A stretch of 15,074 nucleotides of DNA from JAVBSX01 sp964576215 (GCA_964576215.1 CAZNVM010000262.1:1-15074), one strand, 5' to 3'. Counted from the stretch's first letter, positions 1-6,987 are shown. Program-made: numbers and translations. Notes: generated by a model not told the origin, from the letters alone.

Positions 1-1
1 T

Positions 2-220
2 CTCGGCCTCATCGCCAACGTCAACACACCTGCTGAAATCGCACGATGGGCAAAACAACACTTCAAAACACTGAAAACATTTCTCACTTTCGGGAAAATC
101 AAAGGAAAAACAAGGGCACCCTGCGATAATACCTTTACCCGCTTCCTCAGCCCCTTTACCCTCGACGGAGGATCGCGGGAAACTTCATTGACAAACGGTC
201 TCAATCCGTGTAAAATTTGA
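2..220 (+). pseudogene. ISAs1/H-repeat-type transposase, N-terminal fragment
   Basis: An open frame enters from the left edge and ends at TGA 218-220. It reads LGLIANVNTPAEIARWAKQH, then a basic stretch, then NTFTRFLSPF. This matches the pattern of the DDE_Tnp_1-associated N-terminal domain of ISAs1-family transposases (a small-residue segment, 'EIARWA..H', then 'P..TF.R.L'). After that motif the frame runs about 24 residues into unrelated sequence and stops, so the DDE catalytic domain is missing. A promoter for the next gene lies inside the tail (188-216). I read it as a decayed insertion-sequence end rather than a working gene. The family call rests on motif recall. Confidence 0.6.
188..216 (+). 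promoter_or_regulatory. Sigma70-type promoter of the DUF1573 gene
   Basis: TTGACA (188-193), a 17-nt spacer and TAAAAT (211-216). The -35 box is perfect and the -10 box matches five of six. Transcription would begin near 223, leaving a leader of about 50 nt before the ATG at 275. The promoter overlaps the tail of the transposase fragment, so the insertion remnant may now drive the gene. Confidence 0.7.
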
Positions 221-274
221 GGCGAGAATCGAGTCTTCCTCATAACCGGTGAATTTATCCTTTAATTCCGATCC

Positions 275-1447
275 ATGCGACTTTTAGCAACCCTTATCGT
301 CTCCTGTTTTCTTGGGATCGTCACTGCCGTCGTTACAATCGAATGGAGCAATCGAAACGCAATCTGGTATCCCGAGTATGAAACCCGGCTAAGATACACG
401 CCAAAACTCGAACCTGCGAAAAAGAAGATGAATCCCAACGCCAAGGCGTTCGTCCCTGAAGGAGTGTACGATTTCGGAGTGCTCCGTCGGGAACAAAAAG
501 GGGAATATGACTTCGTCGTGGAAAATCGAGGCACTGCAAACCTGACTCTCAAAGTCGACAGAACCAGTTGTACCTGCACCGGCGTTGATGTATCGAATAA
601 AAATGTCAAACCGGGCGACAAGTCCATTGTTACCGTTCACTGGAAAGCGGAAAGTTCACAACCGACATTTACTCAGTCGGCGTTGTTACTTACGAACGAC
701 CCGGAAAATCCGGAATTGATTTTCCACGTCAAGGGACTCTACATGTCGCCTGTAATGGCTAGTCCGGCTTCGCTCCAATTTCCTTCGATTTTATCGGGAA
801 GGGAGGAAAATGCTTCGTTCCGTCTTTACGGCCTTGAAAAAAGACCGCTGGAAATCACGGAAATTCGTAGTTCCAGTCCGGAATATTTTGAGACTTCCGT
901 GGAACCGGGAGAACTTACGGAAGAGGATAGGAAGAGTACGATTTTCCAAAGTGCCAACAACGTTTTGGTGGTCAACGTCAAAGTCAAACCCGGCTTTCCG
1001 ACCGGTGCTTTTCAGGAACGATTGATCATTTCCACAAATTATGAGAGCGAGCCGACCTTGGAATACTTCGTTCGCGGAATGATTCAGGCGGGGAATGTTC
1101 AAATCGTTGGAAAGGATTACGTGAAAGACACCGGTGTGATTAATATCGGGAAAACGACTCTTGGGAGACCGATTTCCTCGAAAATTACCGTAACTTTCCA
1201 AGGGAGGTCTTCGGACGATGTGGATTTGACGGTTGCCAAAAGTGATCCTTCTTTTGTTCAGGTAAACATCGAGAAATTGCCGGGAGAGAAAGCGATCTTT
1301 GTGATTACCATAACGGTTTCGGCAACCACAGCCGGAAATTGGTACGGGCCGGAGCAGAAAATCATGGGACTGCTCGAACTGGAAACGAACGTTCCCGAGT
1401 CCCCAACACTGAAACTCCCGCTTCAGTTTCTGGTGGAAAAAGAGTAA
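275..1447 (+). CDS. DUF1573 domain protein, membrane-anchored or secreted
   Basis: A 390-residue protein. Residues 1-21 form a hydrophobic signal or anchor segment. Residues about 62-150 carry the DUF1573 pattern: 'YDFG' at 65-68, 'ENRGTANL' at 83-90, the cysteine motif SCTCT at 98-102, and 'VKPGDKS' at 111-117. These Ig-like beta-sandwich domains occur in many copies in planctomycetes and Bacteroidetes and are thought to lie outside the cytoplasm. Two further beta-rich stretches (about 155-270 and 275-390) look like degenerate repeats of the same fold. The usual SCGC motif is SCTC here, but both cysteines remain. The ATG at 275 is preferred because it starts directly at the signal segment, 50 nt below a strong promoter. 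The molecular role of the family is not known. Confidence 0.85.
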   Translation: MRLLATLIVSCFLGIVTAVVTIEWSNRNAIWYPEYETRLRYTPKLEPAKKKMNPNAKAFVPEGVYDFGVLRREQKGEYDFVVENRGTANLTLKVDRTSCTCTGVDVSNKNVKPGDKSIVTVHWKAESSQPTFTQSALLLTNDPENPELIFHVKGLYMSPVMASPASLQFPSILSGREENASFRLYGLEKRPLEITEIRSSSPEYFETSVEPGELTEEDRKSTIFQSANNVLVVNVKVKPGFPTGAFQERLIISTNYESEPTLEYFVRGMIQAGNVQIVGKDYVKDTGVINIGKTTLGRPISSKITVTFQGRSSDDVDLTVAKSDPSFVQVNIEKLPGEKAIFVITITVSATTAGNWYGPEQKIMGLLELETNVPESPTLKLPLQFLVEKE

Positions 1448-1452
1448 ATCAA

Positions 1453-1620
1453 AAATGAGAAATGAGAAATGAGAAATCGGAAAGTCTTGAACCAGAATTT
1501 TCACAAGATTTGCATGATTGCCTGGATTGTTTTTATTCAATCCCGCTCATCTTGAAAATCTTAGTGAAATCACGGTTCGGACATTTCTCCTTTCTCATTT
1601 TTTTTGTTTCTCATTTTTCA
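1453..1620. repeat. Composite palindromic element with heptad ends and a GATT-type stem-loop
   Basis: The left end is four 7-nt units (AAATGAG three times, then AAATCGG) at 1453-1480. The right end (1584-1620) holds inverted units TTTCTCC, TTTCTCA, TTTCTCA and TTTTTCA. Between them lies an imperfect inverted repeat, 1505-1529 against 1538-1562, with 19 of 25 positions matching and a T-rich 8-nt loop. The stem extends outward through TTTCAC/GTGAAA with one bulged base. The element replaces the 5' part of the PQQ-type gene and supplies its first codons. Confidence 0.7.
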
Positions 1621-2295
1621 TTTGCCGAGGTTCCTCCCAATTCGTACAGTTGGGAAAATTGTGTCGTTTATTCAGACGGCAATGCTCTTTACGCCGTCAA
1701 TCGTGCCGATTCGCAACCGCTTTGGAGTGAAACGGGCCAATTTTATCGGGAATCGTTCGATTTCGACGATTGGGCTTTTGCTCCGGAAACCAAAAGGAAA
1801 AACCGTGCTCGTCCGACACAGATGTTCGCGGAACATTTGGTTCGGGAAGGGCGGCTTTACGTTCTGCTGAATCGTTCCGCTTTCGGACCGCAGCGGGGCA
1901 ACGTGCTTGCGGCGTTCGATTTGACGCAAGAGGGAAAACTCCTTTGGCGTATCTCGCTGGAGGAGGAAAAGTATTCGCGGAACATCCGGTTCGATCTGAT
2001 TGAAACGCTGATCGACGATCAATTGACCGTCCTGCTAACGGACCGAAGTGTTCTGCGGATTCCGACGGAGAGCCAAAAAATTCTGCCGCTTCCTGACTTG
2101 AAAATAGTTTCCCTTTTTCGCTTGAAAATCCGGCAACATCTGGTAGAATTGGGTATATGGCAAAGCAAGCAAAATCCATCCCGCCGGGCGCGAACGAACC
2201 GGACCTCAAACCGACGTCGGACCTTTTTACCGCTGTCCTTTGGTCGGCTCCGAAGAATGAACCGATCCTGGTCGACTTCATCAACTCCGTGTTGA
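1564..2295 (+). pseudogene. PQQ-like beta-propeller protein remnant, cut at both ends
   Basis: The frame is open from an ATG at 1462, but that start lies in the heptad tract. The GTG at 1564 gives a better N-terminus: a basic start, a Phe/Leu/Ile-rich core and a plausible cleavage site after SHFSFA, before EVPPN. The recognisable part is about residues 25-175. It includes blade-like strands 'NALYAVNRADSQPLW', 'GRLYVLLNRSAF' and 'VLAAFDLTQEGKLLWR', as in the large planctomycete PQQ-propeller surface proteins, which are several times longer. Similarity fades near 2095-2100, just before the promoter and start of the Rpn gene. The last 139 nt overlap that gene in another frame and look non-native. 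The N-terminal part of the usual protein is replaced by repeat DNA and the C-terminal part is absent. It could still make a small secreted fragment. Confidence 0.6.
2122..2149 (+). promoter_or_regulatory. Promoter of the Rpn-family gene (near-leaderless)
   Basis: TTGAAA (2122-2127), a 16-nt spacer and TAGAAT (2144-2149). Transcription would start within a few bases of the ATG at 2157, so the mRNA would have almost no leader. I see no Shine-Dalgarno sequence, which fits. The promoter lies just past the point where PQQ-type coding similarity ends. Confidence 0.55.
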
Positions 2296-3119
2296 TCGAC
2301 TCCGGACAACGGCCCATTCGGGAAGCGACGGTACTTAACCCCTATAGTATCAAAGAGTTTGCAATTGGGCGGCAACTCATACTTGACGTACGAGCTCAGG
2401 ATGAGATGAACCGCTGGTTCAACATTGAGGTCCAAACGGCATCCCATACGGCCTTTCGCGAACGGACGGCGTTGCATTGGGCCGATATGTTTTCGTCCCA
2501 ATTACGGACGGGCGATGATTTTTCGCAGTTGCAGTCGGTCATCAGCATTGTACTGGCCGCTTTTCCAATTTTTCCGAAACTGCGGAGAATACACACGGTT
2601 TTCAGGATTACGGCGGAAGAAAATCCGGAAGTGCTTCTCTCGGACCATTTTCAGATGCACTATCTCCGGCAGGGTGACTTGGCCAAGCGGCAGATGGCAG
2701 GTATGGACGAACTCTGCCGTGGATTACGGGATTGGTTGAACTTTTTCACGTTCGGAGGAACAAAAACGGAGGATCAAATGGCACAATTAGTCGACAACAA
2801 CCCGGCGGTTATGACCGCTTATGAAGAATTCAAGCGTTTTACCTCAGACGCCGTGATGCGTGACTTGGAATGGCGCAGGCGGCGGTTTATCGAGGACCAA
2901 CGTCTCTACTTAGGGACCGCCATGGCCGAGGGAAGAGCCGAGGGAAGAGCCGAGGGAAAAGCCGAGGGAAAAGCCGAGGGAAAAGCCGAGGGAAAAGCCG
3001 AGGGAAAAGCTGAGGGAATGTATGAAATTGCCCGAAATATGAAACGAAAAGGTTACGGCATTGAAGTCATTATGGAGCTGACCGGCCTTGCTCGTGAAAA
3101 AATCGAATGTTTGGACTAG
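2157..3119 (+). CDS. Rpn-family recombination-promoting nuclease / PD-(D/E)XK nuclease family transposase
   Basis: A 320-residue protein with the Rpn/PDDEXK_2 pattern: 'SDLF' at 21-24 and 'FINSVL' at 41-46, then the nuclease core 'LDVRAQDEMNRWFNIEVQ' (76-93) with putative active-site residues D77, E91 and Q93, then 'FRERTALHWADMFSSQL' (100-116). Relatives of this type (RpnA of E. coli) are DNA endonucleases that raise RecA-independent recombination; they are often labelled transposases, although movement has not been shown for most. Residues 257-288 are eight tandem four-residue repeats, AEGR/AEGK, followed by a short C-terminal helical segment (MYEIARNMKRKG). The gene has its own promoter and sits at the broken end of the PQQ-type gene. 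The next gene starts 5 nt downstream, so they may be co-transcribed. No catalytic residue looks missing. Confidence 0.88.
   Translation: MAKQAKSIPPGANEPDLKPTSDLFTAVLWSAPKNEPILVDFINSVLIDSGQRPIREATVLNPYSIKEFAIGRQLILDVRAQDEMNRWFNIEVQTASHTAFRERTALHWADMFSSQLRTGDDFSQLQSVISIVLAAFPIFPKLRRIHTVFRITAEENPEVLLSDHFQMHYLRQGDLAKRQMAGMDELCRGLRDWLNFFTFGGTKTEDQMAQLVDNNPAVMTAYEEFKRFTSDAVMRDLEWRRRRFIEDQRLYLGTAMAEGRAEGRAEGKAEGKAEGKAEGKAEGKAEGMYEIARNMKRKGYGIEVIMELTGLAREKIECLD
2925..3020 (+). repeat. Eight tandem 12-nt repeats inside the Rpn gene
   Basis: Unit GCCGAGGGAARA, encoding AEGR twice, AEGK five times and AEGM once. The unit is a multiple of three, so copy-number change keeps the frame and alters only linker length. 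Five units are identical or nearly so at the DNA level, which points to recent expansion by slippage. Similar AEG[RK] runs are common near the C-terminus of Rpn proteins. Confidence 0.95.
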
Positions 3120-3124
3120 CGAAA

Positions 3125-3724
3125 ATGAGCGAAAACAACGAACAAGAAAAAGTTGAAACGATTCCACCGCTTCCGGCGGACAAAGCTTCGGTGCGTCTGA
3201 AACTGGTCATGGCCCTGTTGGTTGGACTCGTCACCGCTACGGTCGCTTGCCTCGTCAGTCTCTATTCGCTACGCGGACCAGAAAGTTTGGTCTGTCTGCC
3301 ACAACGACTGACCGTTTGGCCGCAAATGTGGGAGCTTGCTGGATACTTGGACGAGTATAAAAAGGAACATGGTACCTATCCTTTGACCTTGGAGGAAATG
3401 ACAAGTCAATGGAAAGGTCACGATAACGAGCCGTTAAAAGAGATGTGGGTCAACTATCGAATTCGGGACGGATGGAAAAATCCGTTGATCTACTTCTCGG
3501 ACGGCGAAACGTGGGAACTGCTTTCTTACGGAGCGGACGGCAAACCAGGCGGCGTCGGTTTAGATGCTGACATTCGTTGCACCAGCACCGAGGTTGACAA
3601 GCTAACGAGATTCAATAGTGACCTGTACAAAAACGCGAAACCGACGATAAAAGATAAAACAAGTGATCCGATCTGGGCGTTATGCTGTTCCCGCCATGTT
3701 CGGCGGTCTTTTCGGGATTGGTAA
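3125..3724 (+). CDS. GspG-like (type II secretion pseudopilin motif) membrane protein, probably frameshifted
   Basis: About 199 residues from the ATG at 3125 (MSENNEQEK); an earlier ATG at 3107 overlaps the Rpn stop and adds only six residues. One membrane helix lies at about residues 24-50. The outer part has 'LAGYLDEYKKEHGTYPLTLEEM' and 'RDGWKNPLIYFSDGETWELLSYGADGKPGG'. This is the C-terminal signature of the T2SS major pseudopilin GspG, but no pilin N-terminal cleavage motif precedes it, so it is a GspG-like domain rather than a true pseudopilin. The last 20 residues or so look unnatural (basic, Cys/Arg-rich), while the next reading frame over the same bases carries a good membrane segment. 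A one-base change near 3680-3700 would join the two. Confidence 0.65.
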   Translation: MSENNEQEKVETIPPLPADKASVRLKLVMALLVGLVTATVACLVSLYSLRGPESLVCLPQRLTVWPQMWELAGYLDEYKKEHGTYPLTLEEMTSQWKGHDNEPLKEMWVNYRIRDGWKNPLIYFSDGETWELLSYGADGKPGGVGLDADIRCTSTEVDKLTRFNSDLYKNAKPTIKDKTSDPIWALCCSRHVRRSFRDW

Positions 3725-3866
3725 TGCGTTGCTTAATCTATTTTCATCGAAAAGATATGTCAGTAAATGTAGCGACGTCATCGTGGGCACCATTAGTATG
3801 ATGATTGTTACTTCTTTCCTCGTTGCAGGTCTTGCCTTCTTTCTATCTATCGCCTCCGGTCATTGA
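3663..3866 (+). CDS. Membrane tail in shifted frame, probable C-terminus of the GspG-like gene
   Basis: A 67-codon frame from GTG 3663 (ATG 3696 is an alternative), overlapping the previous gene by 62 nt in a different frame. It encodes 'PAMFGGLFGIGNALLNLF' and 'GTISMMIVTSFLVAGLAFFLSIASG', two likely membrane helices. No ribosome-binding site is visible. The simplest reading is that an ancestral protein ran from the GspG-like domain into these helices and an indel split it; there is no classic slippery heptamer to suggest programmed frameshifting. The stop TGA overlaps the next ATG by one base (3864-3868), so translation may be coupled onward. Confidence 0.5.
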   Translation: MIRSGRYAVPAMFGGLFGIGNALLNLFSSKRYVSKCSDVIVGTISMMIVTSFLVAGLAFFLSIASGH

Positions 3867-4261
3867 TGTACGAGAATATCGAGTTCCGGCGGTTTGGTTA
3901 TTTGCGTGACCCGCTGTATTTGGCGTGCGTTGTTTTGTACGTTGTCAACCGGTTTTGGATCAAGCCAAACTGCGACATCTATTTCTTTCACGCCTGGTTG
4001 AACGACGTGATCTGTATCCCGTTCACGGTGCCGCCGATGCTTTGGTTGCTACGGCGTTTGCGGCTCCGTTTTCACGATGGGCCGCCGACGCTGATGGAGA
4101 TTACGATCCCGCTCTTGATGATTTCCTGGGCGTTTGAAATTTACCTTCCGAACACGGCGATGTTCCGGGATGTAACCGTTGCCGATCCCTGGGACATCGT
4201 CGCCTACGCCGTCGGAGCGGCCGCCGCCGGAGGTTTTTGGGGCTTTTGGTACAAGAAGTAA
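3866..4261 (+). CDS. Small multi-pass membrane protein, function unknown
   Basis: 131 residues from the ATG at 3866, which shares one base with the preceding stop. It has about four hydrophobic segments: 'LYLACVVLYVVNRFWI', 'VICIPFTVPPMLWLL', 'ITIPLLMISWAFEIYL' and 'DIVAYAVGAAAAGGFWGFW'. Polar motifs between them ('FHAWLNDVICIPF', 'FEIYLPN', 'DPWDIVAYAVGA') resemble a conserved family of small membrane proteins in Bacteroidetes and planctomycetes, some labelled magnesium citrate secondary transporter without good support. The acidic and His residues near the membrane could bind a ligand, but no function can be assigned. It ends four bases before the convergent ferredoxin-like gene. Confidence 0.65.
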   Translation: MYENIEFRRFGYLRDPLYLACVVLYVVNRFWIKPNCDIYFFHAWLNDVICIPFTVPPMLWLLRRLRLRFHDGPPTLMEITIPLLMISWAFEIYLPNTAMFRDVTVADPWDIVAYAVGAAAAGGFWGFWYKK

Positions 4262-4265
4262 ACGA

Positions 4266-5000
4266 CTATCTTTTACCCTCGACCTGATCAATTAAACGAT
4301 CAAGTTCGTCTTTTGTCGCGGGTTCGACGATTTCGGTCCGTTTTTGTCGACCGGATATGACCGGATCGTCATACTCGGGAAACAGGATTGCTCCGGCGGG
4401 ACAGACCCGGGAACACGCCGGACAACCGTCGCGGCATTGGTCCGGTTGCTCGACAAGCGGCGTTTGGTTTTCCTGAATCGTGTAAACGCCGAACAGGCAA
4501 AAATTAACGCACTCCAAACAATTTTGGCAGACCTGCTCGTCGATAATCGGATACCAGCGTTTGTGTAACGATTTTTCGCTCCGGCGAATTTCCACAAAAA
4601 TTTCCGCGTCGTTCGAATCGGGAAAAGAAAGCGATTCCAACGAAACGGCGGAATTATGGATTTCCGCAAGATCAAAGCAGGTCAGTTTCGTTACACCGGT
4701 TCTTTGCCGGAGTCTCGCAAATGCGGCACGGACCGGAAGCCAGGAAAATGCAACAATTGGTTCGCCATTATCCCGAATTTCCCGAAACTCTTCGCAAAAA
4801 TCCGGCAGGTCGTAAAGGTGCGGCAAAACCCAAATGTTTCCGGAAAACTTGCGGCGAAGCGTTTCAAGCGTCGATTCTTCAAACGGCCCAATCACCGGGT
4901 CGCTGACACTACGATGTCGGAAAAATAAAAGCATGGGACTAAATGGGGAACGACTTCCCTGTTTCAGTGTAAAATAATCCTGAAAGGACGTGATGTCCAT
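4266..5000 (-). CDS. Protein with C-terminal 2x[4Fe-4S] ferredoxin-like domain
   Basis: 244 residues from the ATG at 5000; a TTG at 5018 would add six residues, but the G-rich stretch before the ATG and the better codon favour the shorter form. Residues about 1-150 have no motif I recognise. Residues 158-200 hold two cluster motifs: C158-x2-C161-x2-C164-x3-C168, then C189-x3-C193-x2-C196-x3-C200-P. The second has x3 where x2 is standard. A charged helix (DELDRLIDQVEGKR) ends the protein. It is probably cytoplasmic and involved in electron transfer or iron-sulfur sensing; the partner is unknown. It is the last gene of a minus-strand run, 31 nt behind the beta-rich protein gene, so co-transcription is likely although the functions look unrelated. 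An etfB lies in the window but far away and in another unit. Confidence 0.8.
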   Translation of the reverse strand: MDITSFQDYFTLKQGSRSPFSPMLLFFRHRSVSDPVIGPFEESTLETLRRKFSGNIWVLPHLYDLPDFCEEFREIRDNGEPIVAFSWLPVRAAFARLRQRTGVTKLTCFDLAEIHNSAVSLESLSFPDSNDAEIFVEIRRSEKSLHKRWYPIIDEQVCQNCLECVNFCLFGVYTIQENQTPLVEQPDQCRDGCPACSRVCPAGAILFPEYDDPVISGRQKRTEIVEPATKDELDRLIDQVEGKR

Positions 5001-5031
5001 AGCCCCCGTCCAACCCAACTCTTGATGCTTG

Positions 5032-5445
5032 TTAAATCGCGTGAATTCTGTATCGAATGATCACATCGTTCGGATGGTCGGTTAACGCAAGGCGATATTC
5101 GACCAGATAATGCCGTCCGGCTGTGGGGAAAAGCGGAGATACCGAAACAACCGGTTCATGTTTGAAATTGTAACCGGTGGTGTCCGCGTCCCACAATCCG
5201 TCGAGAATCGGCGTTTCAAAAAATACTTCGTCCACGACAAGCGAAACGTCGTCGTGTCCCGGTATCACGGCCTTGACCGCCGGATCGGAATGGTCCAAGC
5301 GGTAAACGTTGTATCGGATCGCTTCGATTCGATCCGGCGTGAGTAATACGCCGCTCGATTTTTCTCTGACTTGGGCAAGAAAAACGGAACTGCCGTTTTC
5401 AAAAGCGTGTCCTTGATCGGTGAGCTGATAATGGGGTTCTAACAT
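5032..5445 (-). CDS. Small beta-rich protein, partner of the fibronectin III protein
   Basis: 137 residues from the ATG at 5445 (MLEPHYQL). The frame is open to 5523, but the extra 26 residues come from the heptad repeat, so the inner start is preferred. The sequence alternates short strands ('VFLAQVREKSSGVLLTP', 'IRYNVYRLD', 'VSLVVDEVFF', 'GRHYLVEYRLAL') with no signal peptide. It ends in 'VIIRYRIHAI'. The layout (a short polypeptide about 'VYRLD' linkage and a 'TGYNFKHE' motif, beside a MANRYWV-type protein) resembles structural genes of prophages or phage-like particles in planctomycetes. That is from memory of family style and is not proof. No catalytic motif is seen. It sits between a repeat element and the ferredoxin-like gene. 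Confidence 0.6.
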   Translation of the reverse strand: MLEPHYQLTDQGHAFENGSSVFLAQVREKSSGVLLTPDRIEAIRYNVYRLDHSDPAVKAVIPGHDDVSLVVDEVFFETPILDGLWDADTTGYNFKHEPVVSVSPLFPTAGRHYLVEYRLALTDHPNDVIIRYRIHAI

Positions 5446-5466
5446 GGCGATAAAATGAGGGAAATA

Positions 5467-5569
5467 GGGCATCGGGAATCGGGAATCGGGCATAGAGCAT
5501 AGGAAAGAAATTTCACTTATCACTTATCACCTATGCCCGATTCCCGATGTTTGATGTTTGATGTTTGAC
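5467..5569. repeat. Heptad-phased hairpin element, copy A
   Basis: From 5514 to 5569 the DNA is eight consecutive 7-nt units with no slip: CACTTAT twice, CACCTAT, GCCCGAT, TCCCGAT, GTTTGAT twice, GTTTGAC. From 5467 to 5508 it is six units of types GGGCATC, GGGAATC, GGGCATA, GAGCATA and GGAAAGA. The two halves are inverted: GGGAATCGGGCATAG (left) pairs with CTATGCCCGATTCCC (right, 5531-5545). The element separates two minus-strand genes. It supplies the stop codon and last residues of the fibronectin protein and an optional N-terminal extension of the next one. Confidence 0.9.
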
Positions 5570-6886
5570 TTCAAATTTTTGCGAGATGCGTTTGAGAACG
5601 GTCCAGGTTTCTCCCGTCTCGACAGGTTCCGGCTCCGGGAGCGGATGCGTCGTCGCATCGACAATGGCCGACCATGGGGAATGACTACCGTTGTACCCGG
5701 CACGAACACGAAAATAATACGTGGTGTCACTCGTCAATTCCGCGACGACAAACGACGACTGCGAATTTGTTTGAATATCCGTCCAGGAATCGATTCCATT
5801 GAGCGACCAGGCCACCCAATGGTCGGTTGGATTGTACTCGCTCGTCCATTGCAACGTCACCGAGGTCGTGGTTTCATCGGATGTCGTCAAATTTTTCGGA
5901 GCAGGATACGTTGGCGTCGTCGCATCAACCACCTGTGACCAACCGGAATTGCCGTTTGCGTTCACCGCCTTTAACCGATAGTAGTACAATGTACCCGCCG
6001 CCAGACCGGAATCCGTCACGGATGTTGCCGATCCGCTGTAAACCTGTGTCCAGGAACCGGGATTGGCGTAATTGACCGTCCGCTCCAAAACGTAAGAAGT
6101 GGCACCGCTCACGGAATTCCAGGAGAGATTGATTTGCGTCGGCGAAACGGCCGTCGCTTTGAAATTGTCCGGTTTAGCCGGTCCCGGTGGTGGCTCCGTC
6201 CATTCAATAAGGGTTCCGCCGTTCCAGTCGTCTTGAAGAGAGAAGTGTCCTTTGCAAACGCGAATCGTACCTTGAATATTCACGCTTCCGTTTCTTGAAA
6301 ACGAAAAGGTGTCCAGCGTGACACCGGGCGCAACGGCAAGATCGGAATATCCGGAGTTATAACTTCGACAGGCCACGTCGCCGACAATGCTTGTTCCATT
6401 CCAGCTGACACATTTAATGTCGAGTAGCGTTGCCGTTCTCGGATCGATTTCGCTCGGATCGCGCAACAGATCGGACCGCAGGGAAATGTCCCCGGTAAGC
6501 TTCAAAATCCCGGCGGGTTTGTCCAACGTGATCGGTACGTTGGCGTTTAAGTAATTTCCATTGAACACGTTTTGGTCCTGCGTACCCCAAAGAATCAGTT
6601 TCGCACCGGTTCCCAGTAAGACCGTTGCATAGGAATCAATCATCATGTCGCCGGTTACACGAACTTCGACGTTGTTGTTGATCGCAAGTTTCACGCTTCC
6701 GCCGTTGAGGGTGATCGCATCGACGGTTACTGGTGCATCAATGGTACATTTGATGGCACCGCCCACATTGGCGGTATCACCGATGCCCGGTACGCTCGCC
6801 CCGCCGCCTCCGCCGGAAAAGGCGGCCCAGTTTGCGGTGTCGTTCCAGTTGCCGTCAGTCTGTGAAACCCAGTAGCGATTGGCCAT
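5531..6886 (-). CDS. Phage-structural-like protein with two fibronectin type III domains
   Basis: 451 residues without a signal peptide. The N-terminus MANRYWVSQTDGNWNDTANW and a Gly-rich, 'SVPGIGDTANV' segment are typical of phage tail or capsid decoration proteins, followed by repeating beta strands (about 40-230) suggestive of a solenoid. A Pro-rich hinge (231-238) leads to two fibronectin type III domains, 237-325 ('INLSWNSVSGATSYVLERT', 'LAAGTLYYYRLKAVNANG') and 328-413 ('VTLQWTSEY', 'TTYYFRVRAGYNG'). The final dozen residues (KHQTSNIGNRA) are encoded by heptad-repeat DNA, and the TAG stop at 5533-5531 lies in the repeat. The original C-terminus was therefore replaced or extended. It could be a surface adhesin or cargo of a phage-like particle. 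Its promoter is at 6988-7016. Confidence 0.75.
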   Translation of the reverse strand: MANRYWVSQTDGNWNDTANWAAFSGGGGGASVPGIGDTANVGGAIKCTIDAPVTVDAITLNGGSVKLAINNNVEVRVTGDMMIDSYATVLLGTGAKLILWGTQDQNVFNGNYLNANVPITLDKPAGILKLTGDISLRSDLLRDPSEIDPRTATLLDIKCVSWNGTSIVGDVACRSYNSGYSDLAVAPGVTLDTFSFSRNGSVNIQGTIRVCKGHFSLQDDWNGGTLIEWTEPPPGPAKPDNFKATAVSPTQINLSWNSVSGATSYVLERTVNYANPGSWTQVYSGSATSVTDSGLAAGTLYYYRLKAVNANGNSGWSQVVDATTPTYPAPKNLTTSDETTTSVTLQWTSEYNPTDHWVAWSLNGIDSWTDIQTNSQSSFVVAELTSDTTYYFRVRAGYNGSHSPWSAIVDATTHPLPEPEPVETGETWTVLKRISQKFEVKHQTSNIGNRA

Positions 6887-6890
6887 GTTG

Positions 6891-6932
6891 AATCAGGAAT
6901 CAGGAATCAGGAATTACGAATTACGAATTACG
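6891..6932. repeat. Heptad repeat in the leader of the fibronectin protein gene
   Basis: Three AATCAGG units followed by three AATTACG units, 42 nt in perfect 7-nt phase, starting 4 nt upstream of the start codon on the minus strand. Change of unit happens at a unit boundary, as in the other tracts. It lies in the predicted 5' untranslated region and covers the place where a ribosome-binding site would be expected. Confidence 0.9.
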
Positions 6933-6987
6933 AACAAGTTCAAAACGTGAATATCGTTCGTCCATTTGGGAATTGATTGTGGCAGTT

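Noticed and set aside
791..1540. A 249-codon minus-strand frame
   Set aside because: It overlaps the DUF1573 gene entirely and shows no recognisable motif.
2925..3020. CRISPR-like array
   Set aside because: The repeats are 12 nt with no spacers and are in frame as AEGR/AEGK codons of the Rpn gene.
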